Part shown: piece by piece, positions 9,194-17,039 of the stretch
How the letters are laid out: the number at the start of each line of letters is the position of its first letter
Numbering within the stretch: the first letter of the stretch is position 1
DNA from: Paenibacillus crassostreae
GTDB lineage: Bacteria; Bacillota; Bacilli; Paenibacillales; Paenibacillaceae
Assembly: GCF_001857945.1 (NCBI RefSeq)
Contig: NZ_CP017773.1
Coordinates: forward strand, 1-64,000
Reading direction: 5' to 3'
Length of the DNA: 64,000 bases
Notes under the pieces: generated by a model
What the model saw: the letters and a program-made list of their open reading frames with translations, nothing else
What the model was told of the DNA's origin: nothing
Database searches by the model: none
Position numbers and translations under genes: made by a program

Positions 9194-10216
9194 ATGCAAA
9201 TAGAGAATTTAAGTAACCTTTTAGCTATTGCGTTTGGGGTAATTTCGACAATTGCTACCCTTGTAGGCTTAATAGCTATTTTTCTTTCTTTCAACATGCA
9301 ACAAAATGTTCAAAAATTGAGAGATATATTTTGGGAACTATCAAAATACTCAAGATACATAAATACTCATTATAATATCGAGGCTGAAATACATTTTTTT
9401 GAGCAGTACACAATGTATGATCAAATTTATAATAACGGAAGTAAATTAACAAAGCGAACTCTAACAACAGCTACATATTCTCTTGTAATAATGTCATTGG
9501 TGTTTATGATAATTTTACTAATAATTAAACCGCCAGCATCTACCTTACTTGAATTTATTATTGCTACCTTGTTCATTGTGTGTGTAAGTTCCACACTTTT
9601 TTTATTTATTCGTTTAATTTTGTTTGTTGGAAATATAAAAAAAATCAGCGATTTACCAAGCCCTCAAGAAATTTTAAATGGTAATACACAGAAAAATATT
9701 AATACGCTTGTAATTGTTGGCCAATTCCTAAAGCTGCGAATTATCAGATGGTATGATAAGGATACTTATCAATTTTTAGTTGGGCTCCCTTTACCCTTTA
9801 CAGATATTGAAGTGACAAATGAACTCTATATAGGACTAGATAATCCAAACGAGGATGATGATTATTATTCTAATATTATTCATTTGCCAGAAAGAATCAT
9901 AGATGGAAAACAAAACATTTCATCTATGTACTCACCGTATGAGGGGTTTAGCGATTATTACTGGTTTAATCTAGCAACAGATATAAGAATAGATAGTAAT
10001 AGAGATTATTTGAGAGTAGAACTTTCATTAACAAGCAGTTCTAATGGAGAAGAGATCACGGTTCAATTCGATAATATTCAAATTAAAGATTTATTTACAA
10101 GTCACCTTAATCCAATATTAGTGGCACCGAAACACGTGTATATAACCAATGAGAATACTCGATTAAAGGGTTACAATACAACTAAAGAAATGGTTCTAGA
10201 CATGCTTAGTGATTAA
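9194..10216 (+). CDS. Membrane protein of unknown function
   Basis: A 340-residue protein with a good ribosome site (AAAGGAG) before ATG 9194. One membrane helix is at residues about 10-32. A soluble stretch follows, then a hairpin of two helices near 97-117 and 123-147, then about 190 residues of cytoplasmic domain with no motif I recognise. It has its own upstream gap and is separated from the nuclease gene by 283 bases holding a palindromic element, so it is not clearly in the same operon. Its place among mobile elements and a candidate defence pair makes a defence role possible but unproven. Confidence 0.55.
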   Translation: MQIENLSNLLAIAFGVISTIATLVGLIAIFLSFNMQQNVQKLRDIFWELSKYSRYINTHYNIEAEIHFFEQYTMYDQIYNNGSKLTKRTLTTATYSLVIMSLVFMIILLIIKPPASTLLEFIIATLFIVCVSSTLFLFIRLILFVGNIKKISDLPSPQEILNGNTQKNINTLVIVGQFLKLRIIRWYDKDTYQFLVGLPLPFTDIEVTNELYIGLDNPNEDDDYYSNIIHLPERIIDGKQNISSMYSPYEGFSDYYWFNLATDIRIDSNRDYLRVELSLTSSSNGEEITVQFDNIQIKDLFTSHLNPILVAPKHVYITNENTRLKGYNTTKEMVLDMLSD

Positions 10217-10246
10217 TTTGAATATTCGGAGAAGGCGCCAACATCT

Positions 10247-10402
10247 TATAACACAGCATTCCTACCGCGGGCATTCGCCCTTGATCGCTTAGAAGAATTT
10301 TCAAGGAGATTATTCAGGCGATACATCCAACCAGCTAAGTCTGACGACCCGTTCCCTGCGGTCACTTAAGCTGTTTAAACGTCAGGAATGCCAAACGTTA
10401 TA
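10247..10402 (+). repeat. Palindromic 156-bp intergenic element
   Basis: The ends form a split inverted repeat: TATAAC (10247-10252) and ATTCCT (10258-10263) on the left pair with AGGAAT (10384-10389) and GTTATA (10397-10402) on the right. The interior is more GC-rich than its surroundings and contains further short palindromes (GCGGGCATTCGCCC). It carries no reading frame. It looks like a small non-autonomous repeat or a structured RNA rather than a simple terminator. Confidence 0.5.
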
Positions 10403-10499
10403 GGTAATTCCTTTTGAAATATGGTTATAGGTTTATTTGGATAAAATTAATGCAAGCTAATCAGAATCATTTTATTATCATGAATTAAGGAGGAAAACC

Positions 10500-11594
10500 A
10501 TGTGTAAAACGGATGTAGCAGTTAATGCAGGAGTGCATAATTCTACAGGTCTTGAATTTCAAAAGCATTGCGCGTTATTGTTCATTATTGAAGATTATGA
10601 AAATCTAAAAGATAGAGATTATTTTTTATCAATTGAACATCACGATGATATTTTATTTTGTTTTAGAGATAAAAATAATGATATTAATTTTGTGAATTCA
10701 TACCAAGTAAAAAAGGCTTCTTCAGAGTGGACAATGAGTGAAGATCTGTTCGAAATAATCAAGAAAATCACCATTGTTGGGGACAAATTAATCAATGAGG
10801 ATTTCCCCAGATCACTTTCTTACTCGCATAAGCTGTATTTTGCTACTAATCATGCGATTAAGTTGAATAACGGAAAGAGAAAAAAAGGTGAGACAAAGAA
10901 TTTAACTATTAATGAGGCGAACAATGAGCAGCACTTCGCACTAATTGACCAGGAAATTAGAGATAAGATCATTTCACAAATGGAACTAAATGGATTCAAA
11001 ACAAAGCAACAGCTTTCTAATGTTTACTTATCATTTGTGGATCTACCCAAGACTACTAAAAGTCAATTAGCAGTTCTTATAGGACGATGTGAAGATTTGT
11101 TAGGTGACAAAATTAGTGATTCTAAGGCCGTTATAGATACATTACTTAAGATGTTTAGAAAAATCGAGAATACATTTAACCAAGAAAACCAGGCTAAGAT
11201 TCTAGATGAATCAAAAAGAATAGATTCTAATACGATTAATGACGTATTTAATATTGTAACTAAAAAGAAAATGGCCTTTAGCTTTTGGCGTGCAAAAGCA
11301 GAAACGATTTGTAATGATTTAAATTTGTTTGTCAATGAGCGAAAATCGTTTGTATCTTATTTTGAGAATAGTTTTGACTTATTTAAAGATCTTGAACAAG
11401 GTGAACATCAACGTATTTTAAAGTTTGTAACTGAAAATTTGGATGTAACTACGGAATATAGAACACATATTGAGTGTGTTACACATTTATGTGAAAAGTT
11501 TTTTAAATCAATTGACTCGCAATTGAGCAAGATTGAAATTAAAGCTGCGATTTACGCTGCATATGTAGAGATGGGGGATATTGATGAATATTAA
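10500..11594 (+). CDS. DUF4297/Cap4-like nuclease, LmuA-like
   Basis: A 364-residue protein with a strong AAGGAGG site before ATG 10500. The N-terminal region has features of the DUF4297/Cap4 restriction-endonuclease-like fold: STGLEFQKHCALL, an acidic pair in IEHHDDI, and the catalytic-type QVKK near residue 76. The C-terminal half is helical. Its stop overlaps the start of a Rad50/SMC-like ATPase. A Cap4-like nuclease fused to a helical tail and coupled to an SMC ATPase is the layout of Lamassu and other ABC-3C anti-phage systems, in which the ATPase senses DNA and releases the nuclease. The function here is inferred from this architecture. Confidence 0.6.
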   Translation: MCKTDVAVNAGVHNSTGLEFQKHCALLFIIEDYENLKDRDYFLSIEHHDDILFCFRDKNNDINFVNSYQVKKASSEWTMSEDLFEIIKKITIVGDKLINEDFPRSLSYSHKLYFATNHAIKLNNGKRKKGETKNLTINEANNEQHFALIDQEIRDKIISQMELNGFKTKQQLSNVYLSFVDLPKTTKSQLAVLIGRCEDLLGDKISDSKAVIDTLLKMFRKIENTFNQENQAKILDESKRIDSNTINDVFNIVTKKKMAFSFWRAKAETICNDLNLFVNERKSFVSYFENSFDLFKDLEQGEHQRILKFVTENLDVTTEYRTHIECVTHLCEKFFKSIDSQLSKIEIKAAIYAAYVEMGDIDEY

Positions 11595-13320
11595 ACTGCA
11601 CTTCAACAGATTATTTGTGTACTCAGAAGACAAAGAAAAGTTTTTTAATTGTTTTTTTGGTGAAAAACTAAATGTAATATATGGTAAAAACACATCAGGT
11701 AAGAGTACACTATTCCATTCAATTTTATATGCAATGGGGATAAATGAAAATAACAAACTTCTAAGCGAAATTTTAGAATATGATGTTTTTTTTAGACTTG
11801 ATTGTAGCTTAGTCCGTAACGATAAAGTTGAAAAAATTTCATTTATAAGAGAAGACGAAACATTAGTAATAGTCTCGGATAATGCACCAATCAAGAAATT
11901 TATAGGTATAAGCGCTAATACATCGACAGAACATGTAAGGTTGAAAGAATACATAAATAGCATTTTTGGGTTTTCTTTAAAGTTGGAACAAAAAGGCGCG
12001 ATAAAAAGCGCTCCACTAGAGGCGCTAGTATTACCGTATTATGTTGCGCAGTCTGTTGGTTGGGTTTACCTTAGAAAGTCATTTAATAACCTAGACTTTT
12101 TCAGGAATTTTAAAGAAGATTATTTAGATTATTATACTGGAATTACAAATTATGTTGATCGAGAGGAGAAATCAGAGCTTGAGAAGCGTCTTAGAAGTAA
12201 GGAAAGTGAGATAGAATTTTTTTCCGATATGGAGAAAAATAATGAAGAGTTAGCCGTCTCGAAATTAGTTGATGAGAAATATTTAATTATTTCAATTCAA
12301 TATTTGGAAGAATACAGTTCGAGGCAGTTATCTCTGGTTGAGTTAGAAAAAGATTACACTTTAAAATGTAATGAACTCAGTTACTTAAATAAACGAGAAA
12401 GTATTCTAAGGAGAGTTTTATCGAATCATAAAAAGCAAGCTCCTCAAGATGGTATATGCCCAACCTGTGAGCAAACATTGCCTGATAATATTGCAGATTG
12501 GTATAAGCACTATCAAGAAGAAAATGATACTATTAATGAAATCAAAAAGTGTAGAGTAGAGTCTAAAAATGTGAAATCGAAAATAAATTCCTTAAGAAAA
12601 TCAATAGAAACAGGAAAATTGGAATTATCAAAGCGTTATAATATTTTGAATAATCGAAATGAGTCTGGTATTACGTTAAACAGTTGGATTGATAACAAGG
12701 CAAATGTGAAATTAATTGAGAATTGTGAGAAAAAAATTGGACAACTTATATTGGAAAAGAAGAAAATTGAAGAGGATTTAAGGAAGTTTGGAACAGAAGA
12801 AGAAGTTCTAAAAGAACGCAACAAAAAAGGTAGTGAATTTGCAAATTTATTCGTAGTTTATTTGAGAGAAATGGGGATAAATAATCTTAATGAACGGAGA
12901 TACAATAACTTGTTCGAGATTACTGCATTCCCCTTGCAAGGGGTTGAACTACATAAGACAGTTATGGCTTATCATTTTGCTTTCAATAAATATATTAAAG
13001 CAACAAGTTATATTCACCGAATTCCATTTATGCTCGATGCGATTTTCAAGGAAGATATCGAAATAGATAATAAAGATATAATATTGAAATTTATCGAAAA
13101 GCATAAACCAAATGATACTCAAACAATAGTTTCAATAGCAGATACAAAAAACGAAAGAGAAGTTATAAAAGAGTATAATAAAAATTATTTTTATAATGAA
13201 GCTACATTGATTTGTATAGGGGATTCTAGCAGTGAAAGAGCATTTTTAAGTGATTATAATAACTTTGATGATGATTACATTGAAGAAACAATCAAGTATC
13301 TAAATGGGGTCGATAAATGA
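11584..13320 (+). CDS. SMC/Rad50-like ATPase, LmuB-like
   Basis: A 578-residue ATPase starting at ATG 11584 (a TTG directly upstream is also possible) and overlapping the nuclease gene by 11 bases. Walker A is VIYGKNTSGKST near residues 32-43. Long coiled-coil segments flank a zinc-hook-type CPTCEQ motif near residue 297, and a Walker-B-like FMLDAIFKED lies near residue 480. This is the compact Rad50/SMC plan of LmuB in Lamassu systems. No third gene (LmuC) follows; an IS3 element begins 135 bases downstream. Confidence 0.65.
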   Translation: MNIKLHFNRLFVYSEDKEKFFNCFFGEKLNVIYGKNTSGKSTLFHSILYAMGINENNKLLSEILEYDVFFRLDCSLVRNDKVEKISFIREDETLVIVSDNAPIKKFIGISANTSTEHVRLKEYINSIFGFSLKLEQKGAIKSAPLEALVLPYYVAQSVGWVYLRKSFNNLDFFRNFKEDYLDYYTGITNYVDREEKSELEKRLRSKESEIEFFSDMEKNNEELAVSKLVDEKYLIISIQYLEEYSSRQLSLVELEKDYTLKCNELSYLNKRESILRRVLSNHKKQAPQDGICPTCEQTLPDNIADWYKHYQEENDTINEIKKCRVESKNVKSKINSLRKSIETGKLELSKRYNILNNRNESGITLNSWIDNKANVKLIENCEKKIGQLILEKKKIEEDLRKFGTEEEVLKERNKKGSEFANLFVVYLREMGINNLNERRYNNLFEITAFPLQGVELHKTVMAYHFAFNKYIKATSYIHRIPFMLDAIFKEDIEIDNKDIILKFIEKHKPNDTQTIVSIADTKNEREVIKEYNKNYFYNEATLICIGDSSSERAFLSDYNNFDDDYIEETIKYLNGVDK

Positions 13321-13506
13321 AGTCATAAGTAGTATTTTCATTAAATTAAACCTTTGGATTTATTTAATTGTGCCTTTAGAATTATATGCAATTATTATTG
13401 ATGAATAATTTGAATTGGATAAGAGAGTCTGTAAATGGAGCTAGTATAAAGTAGTGGACACAAAAAGGAGGACTGCTAAAATAATATTGAAAGGTTGTGT
13501 CCAACT

Positions 13507-13776
13507 ATGGGAACCAAGCAAGGAAGATATAGTGATGAGTTCAAAGCAATGATCGTTGAACTCCATCGTAAAGGGAAAACAGCATCCGAAATTATGAGTG
13601 AATATGGTCTAAGTAAAACGGCGTTCTACAAATGGATTAATGAAGGTAAAGAAATTAATGTAGACAATGAACAAATCTCCGTCGTAGAGGTCAAAAAGTT
13701 CAAATCCAGAATTAAAGAACTTGAAGAGGAAAACGAGATCCTAAAAAAAGCTATGACCATATTCGCCAAAAGATAA
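13507..13776 (+). CDS. IS3-family transposase OrfA
   Basis: An 89-residue helix-turn-helix protein (MGTKQGRYSDEFKAMIVELH, with SEIMSEYGLSKTAFYKWI as the recognition helix region) and a C-terminal leucine-zipper-like stretch (RIKELEEENEILKKAMTIFA). A run of seven A at 13743-13749 (CT AAA AAA A) gives a slippery site where a -1 shift would join it to OrfB, as is normal in this family. ATG 13507 is preferred over an upstream TTG. Confidence 0.9.
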   Translation: MGTKQGRYSDEFKAMIVELHRKGKTASEIMSEYGLSKTAFYKWINEGKEINVDNEQISVVEVKKFKSRIKELEEENEILKKAMTIFAKR

Positions 13777-13790
13777 GCGTTCGTGAGGTT

Positions 13791-14660
13791 GTGGATGTTG
13801 CCGTATCCCAGTCTGACAAACATAGCAAAAGTAAGTTGTGTCAGGTGCTAGGGATTGGACGTAGCAGCTACTATTACTGTACTCAAAAACGTCCTGAAGG
13901 TCGCTTGAAGCAAGAAAACAATCTGTTGAGACAAGAGATCATCCGGATCTATCACGAACAAGATGGTGTCTATGGAGCGCCTAAAATCAGAGAAGAACTT
14001 CTTAACCTACAACTCTCATTTAAAGTAAGTGAGAAACGAGTACAACGGATTATGAAAAGCCTAGGACTTCGATCTGTTGTGGTCAAAAAATATAGACCGT
14101 ATAAATCCGATGCTGTGTATAATGGCGGCGAAAACCTACTGAAGCGAGACTTTAAGGCAAGCAAGAGAAATGAAAAATGGGTGAGTGACATCACCTATAT
14201 CCACGTCCTTAATAAGGGTTGGTGTTATTTAGCTTCGATTATGGACTTATCTACAAATAAAATTATTGGTTGGTGTTTCAGTCAAACGATGGATAAAGCC
14301 TGCGTATTATCTGCATTGCATCAAGCTGTGTCTACTCAAAAGCCTGCTGAGGGAGTTATTCTCCATTCAGATCGAGGCAGTCAATATACGAGTCATGAGT
14401 ATCGAGAAGAGCTCAAGGCACCGGGAATACGGCAGTCCTTCTCGGCCAAGGGTTGTCCCTATGATAATGCTCCTATTGAAAGCTTCCATGCCATATTAAA
14501 GAAAGAGATGGTCTATCGAACGGTCTTTACTTCATTTGAAGATGCACGTACAAGGCTATTCCAATTTATAGAAGGTCGCTATAATCGTAATCGCATTCAT
14601 TCTGCTATTGGGTATAAAACTCCCCAGCAGATGGAAGATTTCTTGTCCTTACCCGCCTAA
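13791..14660 (+). CDS. IS3-family transposase OrfB (DDE integrase core)
   Basis: A 289-residue catalytic subunit. The N-terminal HTH_21-like part (YHEQDGVYGAPKIREEL) precedes the rve integrase core, with the DDE acids in WVSDITYIH, ILHSDRGSQYTS and NAPIESFHAILK. The frame is open upstream to the slippery A-run, so the functional product is probably the OrfAB fusion made by -1 frameshifting. It is intact, so the element may still be active. Confidence 0.9.
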   Translation: MDVAVSQSDKHSKSKLCQVLGIGRSSYYYCTQKRPEGRLKQENNLLRQEIIRIYHEQDGVYGAPKIREELLNLQLSFKVSEKRVQRIMKSLGLRSVVVKKYRPYKSDAVYNGGENLLKRDFKASKRNEKWVSDITYIHVLNKGWCYLASIMDLSTNKIIGWCFSQTMDKACVLSALHQAVSTQKPAEGVILHSDRGSQYTSHEYREELKAPGIRQSFSAKGCPYDNAPIESFHAILKKEMVYRTVFTSFEDARTRLFQFIEGRYNRNRIHSAIGYKTPQQMEDFLSLPA

Positions 14661-14699
14661 TATAGTCTTTCTTTTTCTGTCCAGTCTATTGACAGAGGT

Positions 14700-14830
14700 C
14701 CAAAAATAGATTGTGTAAACTCCAAAACCTATTAAAATAGTAGTATAAGAAAGGTTGGGGAGAACACATGGGATTATGGACAAAGCAGCAATTAAGAGAG
14801 TTTATTAAAGAGAATAAACTCTCGTAACGA
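14700..14830 (+). mobile_element. IS256-family 5-prime remnant
   Basis: Downstream of the IS3 element, sequence like an IS256-type end (AGATTGTGTAAACTCCAAA) precedes ATG 14768. That ATG encodes MGLWTKQQLREFIKENKLS and then a stop. This N-terminus is characteristic of IS256-family transposases. The remaining 380 or so residues are absent, so this is only a scar. Confidence 0.55.
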
Positions 14831-15447
14831 AAGGACTCAGTAAAGACAAAAAGCAAAAGGTTGGATTTTGGAGAAAGAGTTACTTGTAAAGCTTTATCGA
14901 AGATCAATCCTTTTGTAGGGCTTAATCAAATAAGATAGATTATCACGTGACGGCGACAAAGGTAAGGGAGATTTGTAAGAGACTTCTCTATCCGATATTT
15001 GTGGTGATCATGTCTTTTGTCGCTTGATTCACTGGGAAAACAATAACATTCTTAATACTAGGATTTGTTTTCATGACCTTGAAAATAGTAGAAGTCTAAC
15101 GAGAAAATTCAAAAAAAATAGATAGATACAATAATTAACAGTACATAAACAAGAAGTATTTCGAAGAAGCCCAGGGCATCGTATAACACATTGGATTGGT
15201 TGCGCAGTTGCCCGAAAAAAGGACCTTCATAACGACTGTATGAAGGCTACCACTATCGTGATCATATGAGCAGAAAAGTGATGTGGCAATTGTGCAAATC
15301 CATGTTGAACGATGCCGCAGATATGTGTTCGCGCATTGGCAGACAAGCCGCCTCGGTCCCGGAAGAAAAGTCGAGGAAGTTGATGCCGGGACACATCCAT
15401 TCACCTTAAGGAGATTAAGGTGAATGGACGTCGTTAACATGGAACCG
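14831..15447 (+). other. Non-coding stretch with a perfect hairpin
   Basis: I see no supportable gene. The notable structure is a perfect 14-bp stem with a 5-nt loop: TCCATTCACCTTAA at 15396-15409, loop GGAGA, complement at 15415-15428. It has no T-run, so it is not a standard terminator for either strand. It lies just beyond the 3-prime end of the minus-strand relaxosome operon. Confidence 0.5.
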
Positions 15448-16191
15448 TTAGTGTGAAAGTTCCAAGTCATTTCTTGTTTTTTCTTGTTTCTTATTATGGT
15501 CATTTCCTTTATCTTTTTGCTTATCGTGGTGTAAGTTATTTTGACTCAAACCTTTATTCAGAGTCTTTTCCATTTCATCATATCTTTCTATTTCATGACG
15601 ATACTTTTGAGGATTCTTCTGAATATTGTTTATTGCAGAACGAAGAGTTTTTACTTGTGATTGATCAATTCGCTTGTCTAGTGATTTTTCAAACTTTTCG
15701 AGTTTTTCTATATGCATTTTATAAAAACGTGGATTGAGTTCAAACTTCTTTTTCAATGCTTCTATTTGTATTTTACTCTCTGCTAACTTTAAGACATATC
15801 TCCGTGGTTCTCGCTTTAGAGTATCAATTGCTAATGCAACTTCCCTCTTTCGAGTCTTGTTAATACTACTATTCAGTTTAACTTCAACCTTGTCCAACTT
15901 TTCTAATTCAATTTTGTTTTTTTCTGGATACTTGTTAAGTCGCGCTCTTAGAGATTCTAAATTGTGACGAGCAGCTAATAAACTTCTTAAAGAATTTGGA
16001 TTTTGAATAGTCTCATTATCCTTTTCTGCACTGTTAATCGTACGATCTCCTAGATTGGGGGTGGTAGGGACAACTTTCTGATTATTTTGGTTGGTTGAAC
16101 GTTCTGATTCGAGGATTGATTTTCTTCTTTTGCTTGCTAATTCTTCTATAATTTCAATGAGATTATTGTTTAAATGATCCCTTGCATCCAT
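15448..16191 (-). CDS. Helical-repeat protein of the relaxosome operon
   Basis: A 247-residue, highly charged, all-helical protein. After a polar N-terminus it has about three loosely repeated units of roughly 40-55 residues, each containing a P-x-x-Y-like turn and a K-x-E-K-L/E-K-F helix (KREPRRYVLKL, LNPRFYKMHIEKLEKFEKSL, NPQKYRHEIERYDEMEKTL). I do not recognise the family. It is last in a three-gene minus-strand operon divergent from the relaxase, so an accessory role in DNA processing at oriT is likely. Confidence 0.55.
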   Translation of the reverse strand: MDARDHLNNNLIEIIEELASKRRKSILESERSTNQNNQKVVPTTPNLGDRTINSAEKDNETIQNPNSLRSLLAARHNLESLRARLNKYPEKNKIELEKLDKVEVKLNSSINKTRKREVALAIDTLKREPRRYVLKLAESKIQIEALKKKFELNPRFYKMHIEKLEKFEKSLDKRIDQSQVKTLRSAINNIQKNPQKYRHEIERYDEMEKTLNKGLSQNNLHHDKQKDKGNDHNKKQEKTRNDLELSH

Positions 16192-16220
16192 TCTAAATCC
16201 CTCCTTTAGAATTGTTTGGG

Positions 16221-16499
16221 TTAATTAGTGTGTTCCCCCTGACTTTTGAATTTAGTTGGCGTGTTCTTAGAGATGAAATCCGAGAATATTTTAAACAATT
16301 CTTCTCTTTGATCGATGCTTAAATGTTCAATACCAAAATATTTTTCTGCCAGAGCACCGGTTTGTATTAAGCGATTCGCTCTTTGCTTTCTTTCATTTTC
16401 GGAGTGGAATCTAATTAATTGTTGTTTTCTTTCTTTAAGTTGATCTATTTTTTTATCAATGTCGGATAAGGGCGTTTTCTTAATCTCACCGTCATCCAT
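16221..16499 (-). CDS. MobC-like relaxosome accessory protein
   Basis: A 92-residue protein with an N-terminal coiled-coil (DIDKKIDQLKERKQQLIRFH) and a C-terminal part (RANRLIQTGALAEKYFGIEHL) like that in small proteins encoded beside Gram-positive mob genes. It begins 2 bases after the upstream gene ends, so it is translationally coupled. It is divergent from the relaxase across the putative oriT. It probably helps the relaxase bind or melt oriT. Confidence 0.5.
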   Translation of the reverse strand: MDDGEIKKTPLSDIDKKIDQLKERKQQLIRFHSENERKQRANRLIQTGALAEKYFGIEHLSIDQREELFKIFSDFISKNTPTKFKSQGEHTN

Positions 16500-16501
16500 C
16501 T

Positions 16502-16780
16502 TCAGCTATTATCAGATACTGATGGAGGGTTATTTGTAATGGATGGTTGGGGATTATTTGGGTTGGATCCATTTTCTTTTTTAAAGAGAGCTTTTGCTTC
16601 GGTCTGAAACTTATCTATAATTTTCTTCGCTTGTTCAATGTCTTCAACATCCCACGAATCCATTAAATGCTCACCTATTTCTTTTTGCGCTTTCTCAACC
16701 AATTGTTTTTGCTTTTCGCGTAACTCTTTAATTTGATCCTCTATTTTTTGCGCTTGAGCAAGTTTACTTATCTTTGCCAT
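16502..16780 (-). CDS. Coiled-coil relaxosome accessory protein
   Basis: A 92-residue protein with a long N-terminal coiled coil (AQAQKIEDQIKELREKQKQLVEKAQKE) and a low-complexity Asn/Pro/Ser tail. Its start has GGAGGAAATGACGA upstream on the minus strand. It is first in the three-gene operon that faces away from the relaxase gene. Small coiled-coil proteins of this size are common next to MobA/MobL relaxases. The role is inferred from context only. Confidence 0.5.
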   Translation of the reverse strand: MAKISKLAQAQKIEDQIKELREKQKQLVEKAQKEIGEHLMDSWDVEDIEQAKKIIDKFQTEAKALFKKENGSNPNNPQPSITNNPPSVSDNS

Positions 16781-16867
16781 TCGTCATTTCCTCCTCTGCA
16801 AAATATACTTTATTGATCCAATTTTACCGTAATTTAGGAAAAATGTCTATTAAAAAAGGAATAATGT

Positions 16868-16875
16868 GGTATAAT
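16868..16875 (+). promoter_or_regulatory. Extended -10 promoter for the relaxase operon
   Basis: TGGTATAAT forms an extended -10 element. No good -35 is visible, which is acceptable for extended -10 promoters. A transcript from here would carry all the oriT-region hairpins in an untranslated leader of about 150 nucleotides. Confidence 0.5.
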
Positions 16876-16899
16876 TAGTCACGAAAGGAAAGTGAGAGT

Positions 16900-17020
16900 G
16901 CCCATTTATACCCCTGCTTTGCAGGGAATGGGTCTCGACTTCGCTCGATTTCATTCACTTTACGTGAATGACCTTTCCTATGGGAAAGGAGTTTGCCTTT
17001 GGCAAATAACCCGCAGGGGC
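16900..17020 (+). other. oriT: Probable origin of transfer (oriT): consecutive hairpins
   Basis: Four clear hairpins stand in a row just upstream of the relaxase. They are CCCATT/AATGGG enclosing CCCTGC-TTT-GCAGGG (16901-16932), CATTCAC-TTTAC-GTGAATG (16952-16970), CCTTTCC-TAT-GGGAAAGG (16972-16989) and TTTGCC-TTT-GGCAAA (16992-17006). A minor TCGA/TCGA pair lies at 16936-16948. GCAGGGG at 17013-17019 can also pair back to CCCCTGC at 16911. Position between the divergent relaxosome operon and mob gene, plus this structure, fits an oriT. The nick site is not identifiable by eye. Confidence 0.6.
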
Positions 17021-17039
17021 TATCAAGGGAGGTGTGTGT

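Larger units (their letters stand above)
13455..14683 (+). mobile_element. Complete IS3-family insertion sequence (IS150-like)
   Basis: Imperfect terminal inverted repeats are visible: TGGACACAAAAAG at 13455-13467 and CTTTTTCTGTCCA at 14671-14683. Between them are overlapping-frame OrfA and OrfB genes of the IS3 type. The bases just outside (TAG and GTC) do not match, so I see no target duplication. The exact ends are therefore approximate. It lies just downstream of the Lamassu-like pair. Confidence 0.8.

Noticed and set aside
15135..15503. Minus-strand 122-codon frame downstream of the relaxosome operon
   Set aside because: No ribosome site, odd amino-acid use, and it overlaps the end of a better gene and a perfect hairpin.
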